Notes: generated by a model not told the origin, from the letters alone. DNA of 64,000 nucleotides from Ectothiorhodospiraceae bacterium (GCA_020831885.1 JAFIFU010000009.1:44850-108849), one strand, 5' to 3'; counted from the first letter of the stretch, positions 43,889 through 53,146 are shown. Program-made: numbers and translations.

Positions 43889-46774
43889 TTATGCGGGCAC
43901 CACACGGCACAGCGTGGTCTTGGTTTCCTGCATCATGGTCACGGCATCGTAGCCGTAGGTGGTGGCTGTATTGGTGGAGTCACCACGCACATACGGCGCC
44001 GAACCGTCCGGATACTTGCTGAGCAGATCCTCGCCCTCGAAGTGCCCACCAAAGTGGAACGGCGTGAACACCGTGCCGCGACCAACACGGCGCGTGACCA
44101 TGGCCTTGATCCGGATACGGCCGCCTTCCGGCCCTTCCAGCCAGACCATCTGGCCGTCCCGCACGCCGGCATCATTGGCATCCGCAGGATTGATCTCCAC
44201 GAACATGTCCTGCTTCAACTCCGCCAGCCACGGGTTGGAACGGGTTTCCTCACCGCCGCCCTCGTATTCCACCAGTCGGCCGGACGTGTGGATGAGGGGG
44301 AACTCCCGGCTGTAATCCCGGGCCTGCACCGACTTCCAGCGGGTGGGCAGCCGGTAGAACACCTTGCGGTCTTCGTAGGTGGGGTAGTCCGACACCAGGT
44401 CATACCGCGGGGTGTACAACGGCTCGCGGTGAAGGGGAACGGGATCCGGGAAGTTCCACACATAGGCCCGCGCCTTGGCATTGCCGAAGGGGTGGCAGCC
44501 GTGCTTCATCGCCACGCGGATGATTCCGCCGGAAAGATCCGTTGTCCAGGACCTGCCTTCGGCCAGACGCTTCTCTTCGTCCGTCAGGTCATCCCACCAA
44601 CCGAGCTGCTTCAGCAGTTCCGAGTCGAACTGGGGATAGCCGCCCTGTATCTCGGCACCCTTGGACCAGGAGTCCTCGGCAAGCAGATTCTCGCCCTCGT
44701 ACTCGGTGCCGAAATTGGCGCGGAAGTTGCCCCCGCCCTCCATGACGTGCTTGCTGGTGTCGTACAGCACATGGGTTCCGGGATGCTTGATTTCCGGTGT
44801 GCCGTAGCAGGGCCAGGGCAGGCAGTAGGTCTCCCCGTCCAGCGGGCCGCCTTCGGCTTTCAGGCTCACCACGTCGAAATGGCCCTGATTCGCCATGTGC
44901 TCCTTCAGGCGCTCGGGGCTCTGGCCGGTGTACCCGATGGACCAGGCTCCCCGGTTGATCTCCCGCAGGATGCTCTCCGGCACCGGTTTGTTGTCACGCA
45001 CCTCAATGTGCTTGAACATTTCCTCGGCGAAACCGAGCTTGTTTGCCAGCCGGTAGGCGATCTCCGAATCCGACTTGTGTTCGTACAGCGGCTCGACCAC
45101 CTGCTCCCTCCACTGGATGGAACGGTTGGACGCGGTCACCGATCCGGCCTGCTCGTACTGCGTGGCCGCCGGCAGGAGGTAGGTGTTGTCCCTGCGATCG
45201 TGCAGCACCGCCGAAACCGTGGGATACGGATCGATGACGACCAGCAGATCCAGCATCTCCATCGCGCGTTTCATTTCCGGCCCGCGGGTCTGGGAGTTCG
45301 GGGCGTGGCCCCAGAACATCACGGCACGGATGTTATCCTTTTGCGCAATGTTCTCCTTCTGCTCCAGCACGCCGTCGATCCAGCGCGACACGGTGATCCC
45401 GCCGGTGTTCATCGGCTTGATCGTGCCGCCGCGCCCATCGTCGTACTCATTCTGATCGAACCGGGCCTGGAGCCACTCGTAATCCACATCCCAGACACGG
45501 CACCAGTGCTGCCAGCCGGCTTCCGAAATCGGGTAGTAGCCCGGCAGGTTGTCCGGGTTCGGCCCGATATCGGTGGCGCCCTGTACGTTATCGTGGCCAC
45601 GGAAGATATTGGCGCCGCCACCTTCCACACCGATATTACCCAGTGCCAGTTGCAGACAGTTGTATGCCCGCACGTAGTTGCTGCCGATGGTGTGCTGGGT
45701 ACCGCCCATGCACCAGACGAAGGTTGCGGGCCGGTTCTCGGCCATCATCCTGGCCACTTCGTACAGGGCCTCGCGGCCGACGCCGGTGACACGCTCCACT
45801 TCCTCCGGAGGCCAGTTGGACATCACTTCATCGCGAATCCGGTCCATGCGCCAGACACGCTGCCGGATGTACTCCGTGTCCTCCCAGCCGTTGTCGAACA
45901 CATGCCAGAGGATGCCCCAGATCAAGGGTACGTCGGTACCGGACCGGAAACGCACATAGACATCGGAATGAGCCGCCGTGCGCGTGAAGCGCGGATCCAG
46001 CACAATGAGCTTGGCACCGCCTTCCTTGCTGCGCAGGATCATCTGCATGGCGACCGGATGTGCCTCAGCCGCATTGGAGCCGCACATCACAATGCACTTG
46101 GACTTGTTGATGTCATTGTAGGAGTTGGTCTGCGCACCGTAGCCCCAGGTGTTAGCCACACCGGCCACGGTGGTGGAATGGCAGATCCGTGCCTGGTGGT
46201 CGCAGTTGTTGGAGCCCCAGAAGGCGGCGAACTTGCGCTGCAGGTAGGCACCCTCGTTGTTCGCCTTGGAGGATCCGGCGAACCATACCGCATCGGGCCC
46301 CGATTCCTCCCGGATCTGCAACAGTTTGTCGCCGATCTCGTTGATGGCGTCCTCCCAGCTCATGCGCTGCCAACGGCCGTTGGTGAGCTTCATCGGGTAT
46401 TTGACCCGCCGCGCGCTATGGCCGTGATTACGCAGGGCTGCGCCCTTGGCACAGTGAGCCCCCAGGTTGATGGGGCTTTCAAAGGCGGGCTCCTGCCCGA
46501 TCCAGACGCCGTTCTGGACTTCAGCAATGGTGCTGCAGCCCACGGAACAGTGACCGCACACCGTCTTGACCCTGCGGATCTCCGCGTTCGGATCGACGCG
46601 GCGGGCAGCCTTGGCCTTTTTCACCATGGTGGTGGGCAGCATCCCCGCCACCGTCACGCCACCAACGGCCAACCCCGTCCCCTGCAGGAAGGTCCGTCGC
46701 CCGATTGCCTTGCCCAGCAATCCGGGGACCGGGGAGGAGGCAGTCGATGCACCGCTCTTCTTCATCAGTTTCAT
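43889..46774 (-). CDS. formate dehydrogenase alpha subunit, molybdenum/tungsten, Cys type
   Basis: Catalytic subunit of about 961 residues that oxidises formate to CO2. It has a twin-arginine signal (GRRTFLQG, R26-R27), so the complex faces the periplasm. The 4Fe-4S ligands are C73, C76, C80 and C108, and the active site ARICHSTT has Cys198 encoded by TGC, not selenocysteine. HSTTVAG and the C-terminal molybdopterin-binding sequence (RDGQMVWLEGP) are intact. I use the second ATG, 7 nt after AAGGAG. It is flanked by a TAT-signal peptide gene and the beta subunit. Confidence 0.96.
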   Translation of the reverse strand: MKLMKKSGASTASSPVPGLLGKAIGRRTFLQGTGLAVGGVTVAGMLPTTMVKKAKAARRVDPNAEIRRVKTVCGHCSVGCSTIAEVQNGVWIGQEPAFESPINLGAHCAKGAALRNHGHSARRVKYPMKLTNGRWQRMSWEDAINEIGDKLLQIREESGPDAVWFAGSSKANNEGAYLQRKFAAFWGSNNCDHQARICHSTTVAGVANTWGYGAQTNSYNDINKSKCIVMCGSNAAEAHPVAMQMILRSKEGGAKLIVLDPRFTRTAAHSDVYVRFRSGTDVPLIWGILWHVFDNGWEDTEYIRQRVWRMDRIRDEVMSNWPPEEVERVTGVGREALYEVARMMAENRPATFVWCMGGTQHTIGSNYVRAYNCLQLALGNIGVEGGGANIFRGHDNVQGATDIGPNPDNLPGYYPISEAGWQHWCRVWDVDYEWLQARFDQNEYDDGRGGTIKPMNTGGITVSRWIDGVLEQKENIAQKDNIRAVMFWGHAPNSQTRGPEMKRAMEMLDLLVVIDPYPTVSAVLHDRRDNTYLLPAATQYEQAGSVTASNRSIQWREQVVEPLYEHKSDSEIAYRLANKLGFAEEMFKHIEVRDNKPVPESILREINRGAWSIGYTGQSPERLKEHMANQGHFDVVSLKAEGGPLDGETYCLPWPCYGTPEIKHPGTHVLYDTSKHVMEGGGNFRANFGTEYEGENLLAEDSWSKGAEIQGGYPQFDSELLKQLGWWDDLTDEEKRLAEGRSWTTDLSGGIIRVAMKHGCHPFGNAKARAYVWNFPDPVPLHREPLYTPRYDLVSDYPTYEDRKVFYRLPTRWKSVQARDYSREFPLIHTSGRLVEYEGGGEETRSNPWLAELKQDMFVEINPADANDAGVRDGQMVWLEGPEGGRIRIKAMVTRRVGRGTVFTPFHFGGHFEGEDLLSKYPDGSAPYVRGDSTNTATTYGYDAVTMMQETKTTLCRVVPA

Positions 46775-46817
46775 GGTCATACTCCTTCCACGACGGGGGA
46801 ATCGCAGGCGCGGCGCC

Positions 46818-47027
46818 TCAGAATTCCGCCCTGGCGTAGTAATCCCGGATGTGCGGGGTCTCGTGGTAGCCCGTCGTTTCCCCGGCCTGAACCGTCTCCG
46901 GTTCGGATTCCATAGCAGAACCCGCCTGGCCCACGGCGGCAGTCACTGCCACCGCGCCGCCGGTGGCCGCCACCGTCTTCAGGAACCGCCGACGGGACGC
47001 CAGCTCTCTGTCGTCTTGCCTGCTCAT
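46818..47027 (-). CDS. formate dehydrogenase-associated small TAT-signal protein
   Basis: About 69 residues with a clear twin-arginine signal (RRRFLKTVAATGGAVAVTAAVG) and a short, acidic mature part ending HIRDYYARAEF. Small proteins of this kind precede the alpha subunit in many FDH operons (FDH-region TAT target type). ATG at 47027 with GGAGGAG upstream. Its role is unknown; it may help export of the folded enzyme or be a small extra subunit. Confidence 0.8.
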   Translation of the reverse strand: MSRQDDRELASRRRFLKTVAATGGAVAVTAAVGQAGSAMESEPETVQAGETTGYHETPHIRDYYARAEF

Positions 47028-47093
47028 CACGCTCTCCTCCTCACCCGTTCATGCGCATGCATGTTCACCACGTATCGCATTGCCATCCGACTC

Positions 47094-47711
47094 TCAGGCC
47101 GGCATGGCAAAAAACCGCTGTTCCAGCAGAACAAATGCTTCCCCCAGTCCTCCTACGGCCTTGTAGAAGCTGGCGGACGGCGCCTGCTGGAGATCCCGGA
47201 AAAACCGAAGCATCCAGGGCTCCAGATGACGCCGGAAGAACTCCCGCTGCCAGTCGAAGTCCACATCCGGATCATTGATGACCAGGCCCATGACTTCACA
47301 GAGTGCGGCTGCATGATCCTCCGGATCGCTGTTGTCCGCCCGGCGCTCCACGCCCAACGCCTCCAGGTCCTGGCGCAGCAGCACCAGCGGGCGTTCCATC
47401 AACGAGCCGGTGAGATACCAGGATCCGTACGGCGTCACCTCACCGCCGCCGACGCCGATGAACACGTCCTGGTACTCAGATGCGATCTGCTCCGGGCTGG
47501 TCCGCTGCGCAGCCAGGCGCAGTGTGGACCAGGCCACGGTCATGTCGTCACCGGGTGTGCGCGACCCCTCCTGGATGCCGTGCAACAGATGCAGCAGGTC
47601 CGCACCCGGCGGCGCTGCCAGCAGACGCCCCAGCAACGTCCAGGTCCCGGCGCGCTGCTGATCCTGTTCCTCCGCACCGTCCCTGGATGTCAGCCGTTCA
47701 CCCGCGCTCAT
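47094..47711 (-). CDS. TorD/DmsD-like molecular chaperone
   Basis: 205-residue all-helical chaperone of the TorD family: TWTLLGRLLAAPPGADLL near the start, EYQDVFIGVGGGEVTPYGSWYLTG with the family's E-Y...F..P..S.Y pattern, and DPEDHAAALCEVM for the conserved D-H. Such proteins bind the twin-arginine signal of a molybdoenzyme and hold it until the cofactor is inserted. The client is most likely the alpha subunit in the same operon. ATG at 47711, GGGGAG upstream. Confidence 0.88.
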   Translation of the reverse strand: MSAGERLTSRDGAEEQDQQRAGTWTLLGRLLAAPPGADLLHLLHGIQEGSRTPGDDMTVAWSTLRLAAQRTSPEQIASEYQDVFIGVGGGEVTPYGSWYLTGSLMERPLVLLRQDLEALGVERRADNSDPEDHAAALCEVMGLVINDPDVDFDWQREFFRRHLEPWMLRFFRDLQQAPSASFYKAVGGLGEAFVLLEQRFFAMPA

Positions 47712-47724
47712 CAGCGGCTCCCCT

Positions 47725-49452
47725 TTACTGCGGTCCGAACCAGCGCGGCTTTGTGCCGCCTTCCAGGTCGTCCCGGAACATGTCCACCACACGGCATTCG
47801 CCGCACATCTTCAGCCGCCGCACCGCCTCTTCCGACTGGAACATGTGATGCCCTTCCAGGCGCTCGGTCATACGCTGGATCACGCTGGCGGTGGCAAACG
47901 GTTTTCCGCAACTGACACAGCAGAAGGGTTCCTCTTCGTTGAGAACCCGCGGCTTGCGCCGTTCCTCCCAGTCGAACAGGAAGCGGGGATCCAGCGTGAT
48001 GGCATCCTCCGGGCAGGCGGTTTCACAGAGCCCGCACTGCACACAGAGATCTTCGGTGAAACTCAGTTGCGGCTTATCCCCGGCATCGCTCAGTGCCCGC
48101 GTCGGACACACCTGCGGACAGGACATGCAGAGGGTGCAGGCCCCCGTATCCACCCGGACCTGGCCGAACGGCGCGCCGCCGGGCAGCGCGACCATCTGCG
48201 GCTGCCGGCTGCCATGGGCAAACAGGTGATCCAACGCCAGCCGGAGTGTGCTGCGCTTCTCGTTGACGGTATCGAAACCGGCAGGCGGAATGGCCGATCC
48301 AGCCGCGCTATCCATGGCTCCGGCACCGGGTTCATCCCTGCCCAGCCAGCGCAGACAGTCCGGGTCATAGCCCATGGCCTCCAGCAAGGGGCGCGCGTAG
48401 GCCAGTTGTGCCCGCATGGCTTCGCGTACCGTCGCCGGCACCGCGGTGGTGTCCAGCAGGACCACACCCCCCGCCCCGTAAGCCAACGCGCTGAACCACT
48501 GATCCATGCCCACGGATCCGATATCCGCGACCCGCACCGGAATTGCCGACACGGGCAAGGCAGGAGCCAGTTCACGCAGCCGATCCATGCCATCTTCGTC
48601 GTCGTGGAATACCAGCACCGGTGCACCTTCCCCACCCGCCTCCCGGTAAGCCAGCAGCATGGTCTTGAGCCGCGCGATCTGGTCCTTGGGTCCAGGATAG
48701 GCATAGATCATCGCGCCGGTGGGACAGACACTGGTGCATGTGCCGGCGCCCTGGCACAAGTAGGGGTCCACGTCCACAACCGCGCCCACGGAGCGGATGG
48801 CGCCGGTAGGGCAGGCGTCGATACACCGGGTACAACCGGTCAGACCGCTGTCGCCGTGGGCGCAGATATCCGGGTTGTAGTTGTAGAAACGGGGTTTCTC
48901 GAATTCCCCGGTCATCTCCGGGATCTCGTCCATCATGCGTGCGAGCTTTTCCGCATCACCGGCCGGGGCGTAATAGCCGAATGGCGGGAGATCCATGCGC
49001 AGCCCGGGCTCCCGCCGGAGATCAAGCACCAGATCGAAATACGGGCGATCCCGACGGGTGAACTCCGCCGGCGCCAGATCCTCGCCACGGGACGTGCGCA
49101 GGCTGACCGAGAACCGGCCCAGATGCCCGCTGATCGACCCTGGCTCGCCGTGTAGCAGCAGCACCTGACTCTCGTCCGCAAGCGCCCGCCGCGCCGCCTC
49201 TGACAGGGTGCCCTGATGCCCGGAAGTGGCCAGCACGGTGCAATGCAGGGTGCCGCGCAGCATATCCGCGCATTCCAGCGCATCCAGCTCGCTGCCGATG
49301 ATCACCAGATAGCCGGCTGAGCGGTAGCCGAGAATCGATGTGGGGTCCACGTCCACCGCCAGCGCCGCCGTCAGCGCCGCCCGTCTGGCGGCTGCCGCCT
49401 GCCCGCCGGAAGGAAACCCGAGATCGTCGTAGAGGCTCAAAAGTTCTGTCAT
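47725..49452 (-). CDS. multi-cluster 4Fe-4S ferredoxin protein of the fdh operon
   Basis: 575-residue cytoplasmic Fe-S protein. Ferredoxin-like motifs are CTRCIDACPTGAI, CQGAGTCTSVCPTGAM, CTLCMSCPQVCPTRAL and CVQCGLCETACPEDAI. A C-terminal CCVSCGKPF and KMCGECR form an additional zinc- or cluster-type site. The middle third lacks clusters. Proteins of this layout recur with DUF3305/DUF3306 in FDH operons. It may supply electrons or clusters during assembly; exact role unknown. It is separated from the TorD-like gene by 13 nt. Confidence 0.82.
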   Translation of the reverse strand: MTELLSLYDDLGFPSGGQAAAARRAALTAALAVDVDPTSILGYRSAGYLVIIGSELDALECADMLRGTLHCTVLATSGHQGTLSEAARRALADESQVLLLHGEPGSISGHLGRFSVSLRTSRGEDLAPAEFTRRDRPYFDLVLDLRREPGLRMDLPPFGYYAPAGDAEKLARMMDEIPEMTGEFEKPRFYNYNPDICAHGDSGLTGCTRCIDACPTGAIRSVGAVVDVDPYLCQGAGTCTSVCPTGAMIYAYPGPKDQIARLKTMLLAYREAGGEGAPVLVFHDDEDGMDRLRELAPALPVSAIPVRVADIGSVGMDQWFSALAYGAGGVVLLDTTAVPATVREAMRAQLAYARPLLEAMGYDPDCLRWLGRDEPGAGAMDSAAGSAIPPAGFDTVNEKRSTLRLALDHLFAHGSRQPQMVALPGGAPFGQVRVDTGACTLCMSCPQVCPTRALSDAGDKPQLSFTEDLCVQCGLCETACPEDAITLDPRFLFDWEERRKPRVLNEEEPFCCVSCGKPFATASVIQRMTERLEGHHMFQSEEAVRRLKMCGECRVVDMFRDDLEGGTKPRWFGPQ

Positions 49453-49491
49453 GGCATCTCTGCTGGCCGGAGCCCGCGCCCCGGCATGTGT

Positions 49492-50130
49492 TCAACTCTG
49501 AAGGCGTTCAGGGCGTTCCCGCGCCGCCTGCCTGATCTCCCGCTCGGTTGTCTCCCGCGCGAGCTCCTCCACATCCGGAAGACGTTCGCCGCGGTACTCC
49601 GCGGCGACCCGTGACTCCGCCTCCTCCGGGCTGATTTCCAGACCCCGCTCCGAAAGAGACTCACGCAGCTTGCCCGCTTCGCGGACAATGGCCTGCTTGA
49701 GATCATGGGGGACCATCTCGCCCAACGGGGTGAAATTGGTATAGTCCTCCGCGTATTCCGCGCACAGACAGACCTTGTTGTACTTCGCGCTCTGAAACAC
49801 CTTCGACAGCGCCTTCATCCGCAGCGTCGGCGATATGTTCCTTCCCATGAACGCGCTGAGGTCCGAGTCCTGGTCCAGGGTTTCGATATCCGGCATATCC
49901 TCGTCGGTGAGCTCGTCCAGGGGCTTTCCGGTACGGGGATCCCGCCGCACCCCGGTCTCCTCCGCCGTCGTCTCCACAGGCACGGCCGGGGCCGTGTCAT
50001 GTGTTTCCGACGCCTCGGACTCGAGCCCGGCCTTCCGGCGCGACCAACGGGAGAGGAAATCGCCCATCTCCCTGTCCGGATCCTGCTCGGAAAGCGGGGG
50101 AAACGAATCCTTCACCCTGTTCTCATTCAT
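49492..50130 (-). CDS. DUF3306 domain protein
   Basis: 212-residue acidic protein with the DUF3306 pattern: FLSRWSRRKAG near the N-terminus, LTDEDMPDIETLDQDSDLSAFM in the middle, then LRMKALSKVFQSAKYN and EYAEDYTNFTPLG. The N-terminal third is low-complexity. Function unknown; the family is tied to formate dehydrogenase loci together with DUF3305. Its ATG overlaps the DUF3305 stop by 4 nt (translational coupling). Confidence 0.85.
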   Translation of the reverse strand: MNENRVKDSFPPLSEQDPDREMGDFLSRWSRRKAGLESEASETHDTAPAVPVETTAEETGVRRDPRTGKPLDELTDEDMPDIETLDQDSDLSAFMGRNISPTLRMKALSKVFQSAKYNKVCLCAEYAEDYTNFTPLGEMVPHDLKQAIVREAGKLRESLSERGLEISPEEAESRVAAEYRGERLPDVEELARETTEREIRQAARERPERLQS

Positions 50131-50693
50131 GACTGATCTCCGGCGTAGTCACCCACCTCGGCGTCATAAATGGCCTTGCTCCGCTTCTTTCCCCGCTTCC
50201 TCCGCTTGCGGGGCTGATAATGGGTATTCACGAAGTCCTCCACCCAGCGGCCGACCTCCGCCGGCATCGGTGCGCTCAGCACCAGCTCTTCCGGGCTGCG
50301 GAGTTCCGTGGTGTCCAGGTTCTGCGCCTCATCCAGGCTGACGGTGAGCTGCAGGGGGCGCAGCCCGGCATCTTCCTCAAAACGGGCGATGACGAACACC
50401 CGCGGCTCGCCGGACCCCAGGTTCAGCGCGTAGTCCCCGGCCTGGGACGGGCGCAGCCGGAGCCGGAAACCGCGCCACAGGTAAAGATCGCCATCCGGTC
50501 CCGACCGGACCTGGCTGCATTCGACACGGTCCGACGCAAACCGCTCACCGGCGATCACACCCGTCACGCGCCAATTGCGCGCCAGGGAGGCGCCTTCACC
50601 ACCCGGCGAACCGATCATCACCGACACGGGAAGCGCGGTAACCCCGGACAAAGGTTCTTCCTGACTGGACGTATAGGACGGCTCTCTGATCAA
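50127..50693 (-). CDS. DUF3305 domain protein, first gene of the fdh operon
   Basis: About 188 residues: LPVSVMIGSPG, then NWRVTGVIAGE, YLWRGFRLRLRPSQAGDYALNLGSGEPRVFVIAR, and a Lys/Arg-rich C-terminal stretch (RKRRKRGKKRSK). This fits DUF3305. I start it at TTG 50693, ten bases after AGGAGGGG; the longer frame to 50795 runs through the promoter. A sigma-54-type promoter about 48 nt upstream of this start supports the choice. It heads a ten-gene operon. Confidence 0.8.
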   Translation of the reverse strand: MIREPSYTSSQEEPLSGVTALPVSVMIGSPGGEGASLARNWRVTGVIAGERFASDRVECSQVRSGPDGDLYLWRGFRLRLRPSQAGDYALNLGSGEPRVFVIARFEEDAGLRPLQLTVSLDEAQNLDTTELRSPEELVLSAPMPAEVGRWVEDFVNTHYQPRKRRKRGKKRSKAIYDAEVGDYAGDQS

Positions 50694-50750
50694 TTGCCCT
50701 GCTCCCCTCCTGAGCCACAGCCCTGAACCGGCATGAACGTTAAGATGAAT

Positions 50751-50768
50751 AAGCAATACATGTACCAG
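50751..50768 (-). promoter_or_regulatory. sigma-54 (-24/-12) promoter of the fdh operon
   Basis: On the minus strand CTGGTACATGTATTGCTT matches the RpoN consensus (TGGCAC, five bases, TTGCW) at all key positions, with exactly ten bases between GG and GC. The predicted transcript start is about 50741, leaving a 48-nt leader before the TTG at 50693. Transcription would need an activator ATPase. Confidence 0.75.
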
Positions 50769-50815
50769 CCGGAGACATGCACGATAATGCCTCATCCTCC
50801 GCTATCCTGCCGGTT

Positions 50816-50825
50816 TCCGGATTCC
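50816..50825. promoter_or_regulatory. upstream activator site candidate 1 (TCCGGATTCC)
   Basis: First of two identical 10-bp direct repeats, about 75-84 bases upstream of the predicted sigma-54 start. The core TCCGGA is itself palindromic, and a related TTCCGGAA core occurs twice before the response regulator gene. Confidence 0.45.
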
Positions 50826-50893
50826 TACAGTTGGGTCAAAATCAACCCTCACGCTCCCTGTTGGTACAAAACGCACCATGACACACTGCACAA

Positions 50894-50903
50894 TCCGGAT
50901 TCC
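50894..50903. promoter_or_regulatory. upstream activator site candidate 2 (TCCGGATTCC)
   Basis: Second copy, about 153-162 bases upstream of the predicted start; with its left flank it forms the 10-bp palindrome AATCCGGATT. Two sites at about -80 and -158 are the normal distance range for NtrC-type activators. Confidence 0.45.
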
Positions 50904-51111
50904 GTTGGCCCAGACGGCTCCCCGCCCGTTACGGCTCCGGGTTGGGTCTCTGGATGCAAGTGTAGACGCGGACGGGGCGTTCCACCCGGCAGGCCGCCCC
51001 CCTCACCCCACCCCGGGATCACCGCCGACCCGCTTCCACCCGAGGCACGATATTTGTATTGTGTGAAGCTGGTGGCGACGCATATCGCCTTGTGACAGAT
51101 CGAGGGTTCCC

Positions 51112-52122
51112 ATGAGCGCAGACAGCGGACTTCCCGACAAGCTCGTCGACCGGTTCGGCCGCCACGTGACCTATGTGCGCATGTCGGTGACCGACCGATG
51201 CGATTTCCGCTGCGTGTACTGCATGAGCGAGGACATGACGTTTCTGCCCAGGGCGCAGGTGCTCACCCTGGAGGAGATGGCCACCCTCGGGCGCGCGTTC
51301 ACGGAACTGGGTGTCCGGAAGCTCCGCATCACCGGCGGCGAACCCCTGGTGCGGAAGAACGTGATCTGGCTTTTCCGGCAGCTTGGGCGTCTTCCGGGCC
51401 TGCAGGAACTCACCCTGACAACCAACGGGTCACAGCTCGAACGCCTGGCCCGTCCGCTGCGGGAGGCCGGAGTCCGTCGCATCAACATCAGCCTGGACAG
51501 TCTCCACCCCCAGCGCTTCCGCCGGATCACCCGGGTGGGCGATCTGGATAAGGTGCTGCGTGGTATCGAGGCGGCCCGGACGGCCGGCTTCCAGCGCATC
51601 AAACTCAATACCGTGGCCATGCGCAACCGCAATGACGACGAGATCCTGGACCTGGTGCAGTTCGTGCTGGATCGGGACATGGACATCAGTTTCATCGAGG
51701 AGATGCCGTTGGGCGTGATCGATGATCACGACCGCTCCGAGGTCTATATGTCCAGCGACGAAGTGGCGGACCTGATCCGCACGCGGCACCCATTGGTGGC
51801 GACCACGGAACAGACCGGCGGGCCGTCGCGCTACTACCGCATACCGGGCACAGGAAGCCGGATCGGCTTCATCTCGCCGCACAGCCATAATTTCTGTGAA
51901 AGCTGTAACCGGGTCCGGGTCACCACCGAGGGCCGGTTACTTCTATGTCTGGGCCAGGAACATTCCATGAACCTCAAGCAGGTACTCCGCAACCACCCGG
52001 GGGACATGGAGCGGCTGAAGCAGGCCATCGTCAGCGCCATGGACATCAAGCCCCGGGGCCACGACTTCAACCTTGAAGCCAAGCCGGTGATTTTCCGGCA
52101 CATGAGCGTGACCGGGGGCTAG
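51112..52122 (+). CDS. moaA: GTP 3',8-cyclase MoaA
   Basis: Radical SAM enzyme for the first step of molybdenum cofactor synthesis (GTP to 3',8-cyclo-dihydro-GTP). The N-terminal SAM cluster is C30-x3-C34-x2-C37 ([11 protein letters not shown]), the C-terminal cluster [18 protein letters not shown], and the essential C-terminal Gly-Gly ends the protein. Its 336 residues are normal. It is divergent from the fdh operon and heads an apparent operon with a regulator gene and moeA. No moaC is in the window. Confidence 0.96.
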   Translation: MSADSGLPDKLVDRFGRHVTYVRMSVTDRCDFRCVYCMSEDMTFLPRAQVLTLEEMATLGRAFTELGVRKLRITGGEPLVRKNVIWLFRQLGRLPGLQELTLTTNGSQLERLARPLREAGVRRINISLDSLHPQRFRRITRVGDLDKVLRGIEAARTAGFQRIKLNTVAMRNRNDDEILDLVQFVLDRDMDISFIEEMPLGVIDDHDRSEVYMSSDEVADLIRTRHPLVATTEQTGGPSRYYRIPGTGSRIGFISPHSHNFCESCNRVRVTTEGRLLLCLGQEHSMNLKQVLRNHPGDMERLKQAIVSAMDIKPRGHDFNLEAKPVIFRHMSVTGG

Positions 52123-52150
52123 TGCCGGTATACAAGAGGGAGGTGACGTC

Positions 52151-53116
52151 ATGGAGCCTCTGTCAGGGTCCCGTTCCGGCGGCGTAACCCCGCTGCAGCG
52201 AGAAGCGGTCTCGCCCCAGGCCCTGCCCCGGTTCATGAACGTTCACCAGGTCGCCCGCTACCTGAGCCTCAACGAGCGAAAGGTTTACACGCTTGCCGGT
52301 CAGGGAAATATTCCTGCAACCAAGATCACCGGCAAGTGGATATTCCCCCGCGAGTTGATCGACCGCTGGCTGCTGGAATCCAGTCACGGCGGGCTACTCA
52401 CGGATCGGCTTGCCATCGCCGGCAGTGACGATCCACTGCTGCATCGGGTGGTGACCCGGCTAACCCACGGCATCCGGGGGCAGGCCCTTGTCAGTTACTC
52501 GTCCACGGGCGCCCGGGACGGGCTGAACCTGCTGGCCCGCCGCCATGCGGACATCTGCGCCCTCCACTGGGGACCGGCCACGGAGAGCGGGTACCGGCAC
52601 GGTGCGCTGCTGACCCGATATGCCCAACACACGGACTGGGTTCTGGTCCGCGCCTTCTGCCGGGACCAGGGCCTGCTGTTGCGCCCGGGAGCGGCGGCAC
52701 CGGACACAGGGCTGAAGGAGTTACTTCAGACACCGTTGCGCTGGGTCATGCGGCAACCCGGGGCCGGTGCGCAACGGCTGTTGCGGGAAGCCCTGGCAAG
52801 GTCCGGCCTGGCGTCCGATGCGTTCCGGGGCAAGCGTGTCGCCGAATCATTCTGCGAACGGGATGCTGCATCCCGTCTGGTGAGCGGTGATGGGGATATT
52901 GCCCCGGGCTCCCGGGCTGCAGCCCGGGAGTACGCCCTGCATTATATCTCTGTGGATCAGGTGGCCATTGACCTGGCCCTGTACCGCGGGGTGTACTTCA
53001 GAAAGCTTTTCCAGCGCCTGCTGGCCTGTCTCGATGACGCGGAAACCCGAAGGACCGCAGGACGATTGGGCGGCTACGATTTCTCCCGGACCGGGACCAT
53101 CATCTGGTCCCCGTGA
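52151..53116 (+). CDS. helix-turn-helix regulator with PBP-like molybdate-binding-type domain
   Basis: 321-residue regulator. An N-terminal excisionase/MerR-like helix-turn-helix (FMNVHQVARYLSLNERKVYTLAGQ, IPATKITGKWIFPRELIDRWL) is fused to a COG1910-type binding domain related to molybdate/tungstate-binding proteins (DDPLLHRVVTRLTHG, SSTGARDGLNLLARRHADICALHWG, PLRWVMRQPGAGAQRLLREAL). It lies between moaA and moeA, so it probably senses oxyanion or cofactor status and controls these genes. Start ATG at 52151 after GGGAGG; the ligand is inferred. Confidence 0.85.
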   Translation: MEPLSGSRSGGVTPLQREAVSPQALPRFMNVHQVARYLSLNERKVYTLAGQGNIPATKITGKWIFPRELIDRWLLESSHGGLLTDRLAIAGSDDPLLHRVVTRLTHGIRGQALVSYSSTGARDGLNLLARRHADICALHWGPATESGYRHGALLTRYAQHTDWVLVRAFCRDQGLLLRPGAAAPDTGLKELLQTPLRWVMRQPGAGAQRLLREALARSGLASDAFRGKRVAESFCERDAASRLVSGDGDIAPGSRAAAREYALHYISVDQVAIDLALYRGVYFRKLFQRLLACLDDAETRRTAGRLGGYDFSRTGTIIWSP

Positions 53117-53146
53117 ACCCGTTCAACGGTGATAAAGAACCCTTCG

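Larger units (their letters stand above)
50694..51111. other. divergent fdh/moaA control region
   Basis: 418 bases without a convincing gene. It holds the sigma-54-type promoter of the fdh operon (50751-50768) and two identical 10-bp direct repeats (50816-50825, 50894-50903). On the moaA side are an AT-rich patch (GATATTTGTATTGTGTG, about 51049-51065), which could contain its -10, and a widely spaced CGATAT/ATATCG pair. I see no riboswitch fold that I can defend. Confidence 0.7.

Noticed and set aside
46170..46200. Possible selenocysteine formate dehydrogenase
   Set aside because: The active-site codon reads TGC in ARICHS, and no in-frame TGA or SECIS-like context was needed to keep the gene open.
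43787..46915. Very long open frame (over 1000 codons) antisense to the FDH alpha gene
   Set aside because: It mirrors the third-position GC bias of the true gene, shows no domain, and the minus-strand protein has all FDH motifs.
51048..51087. CGATAT/ATATCG pair as a ModE operator before moaA
   Set aside because: The arms are six bases and about 28 apart and do not match the ModE consensus.
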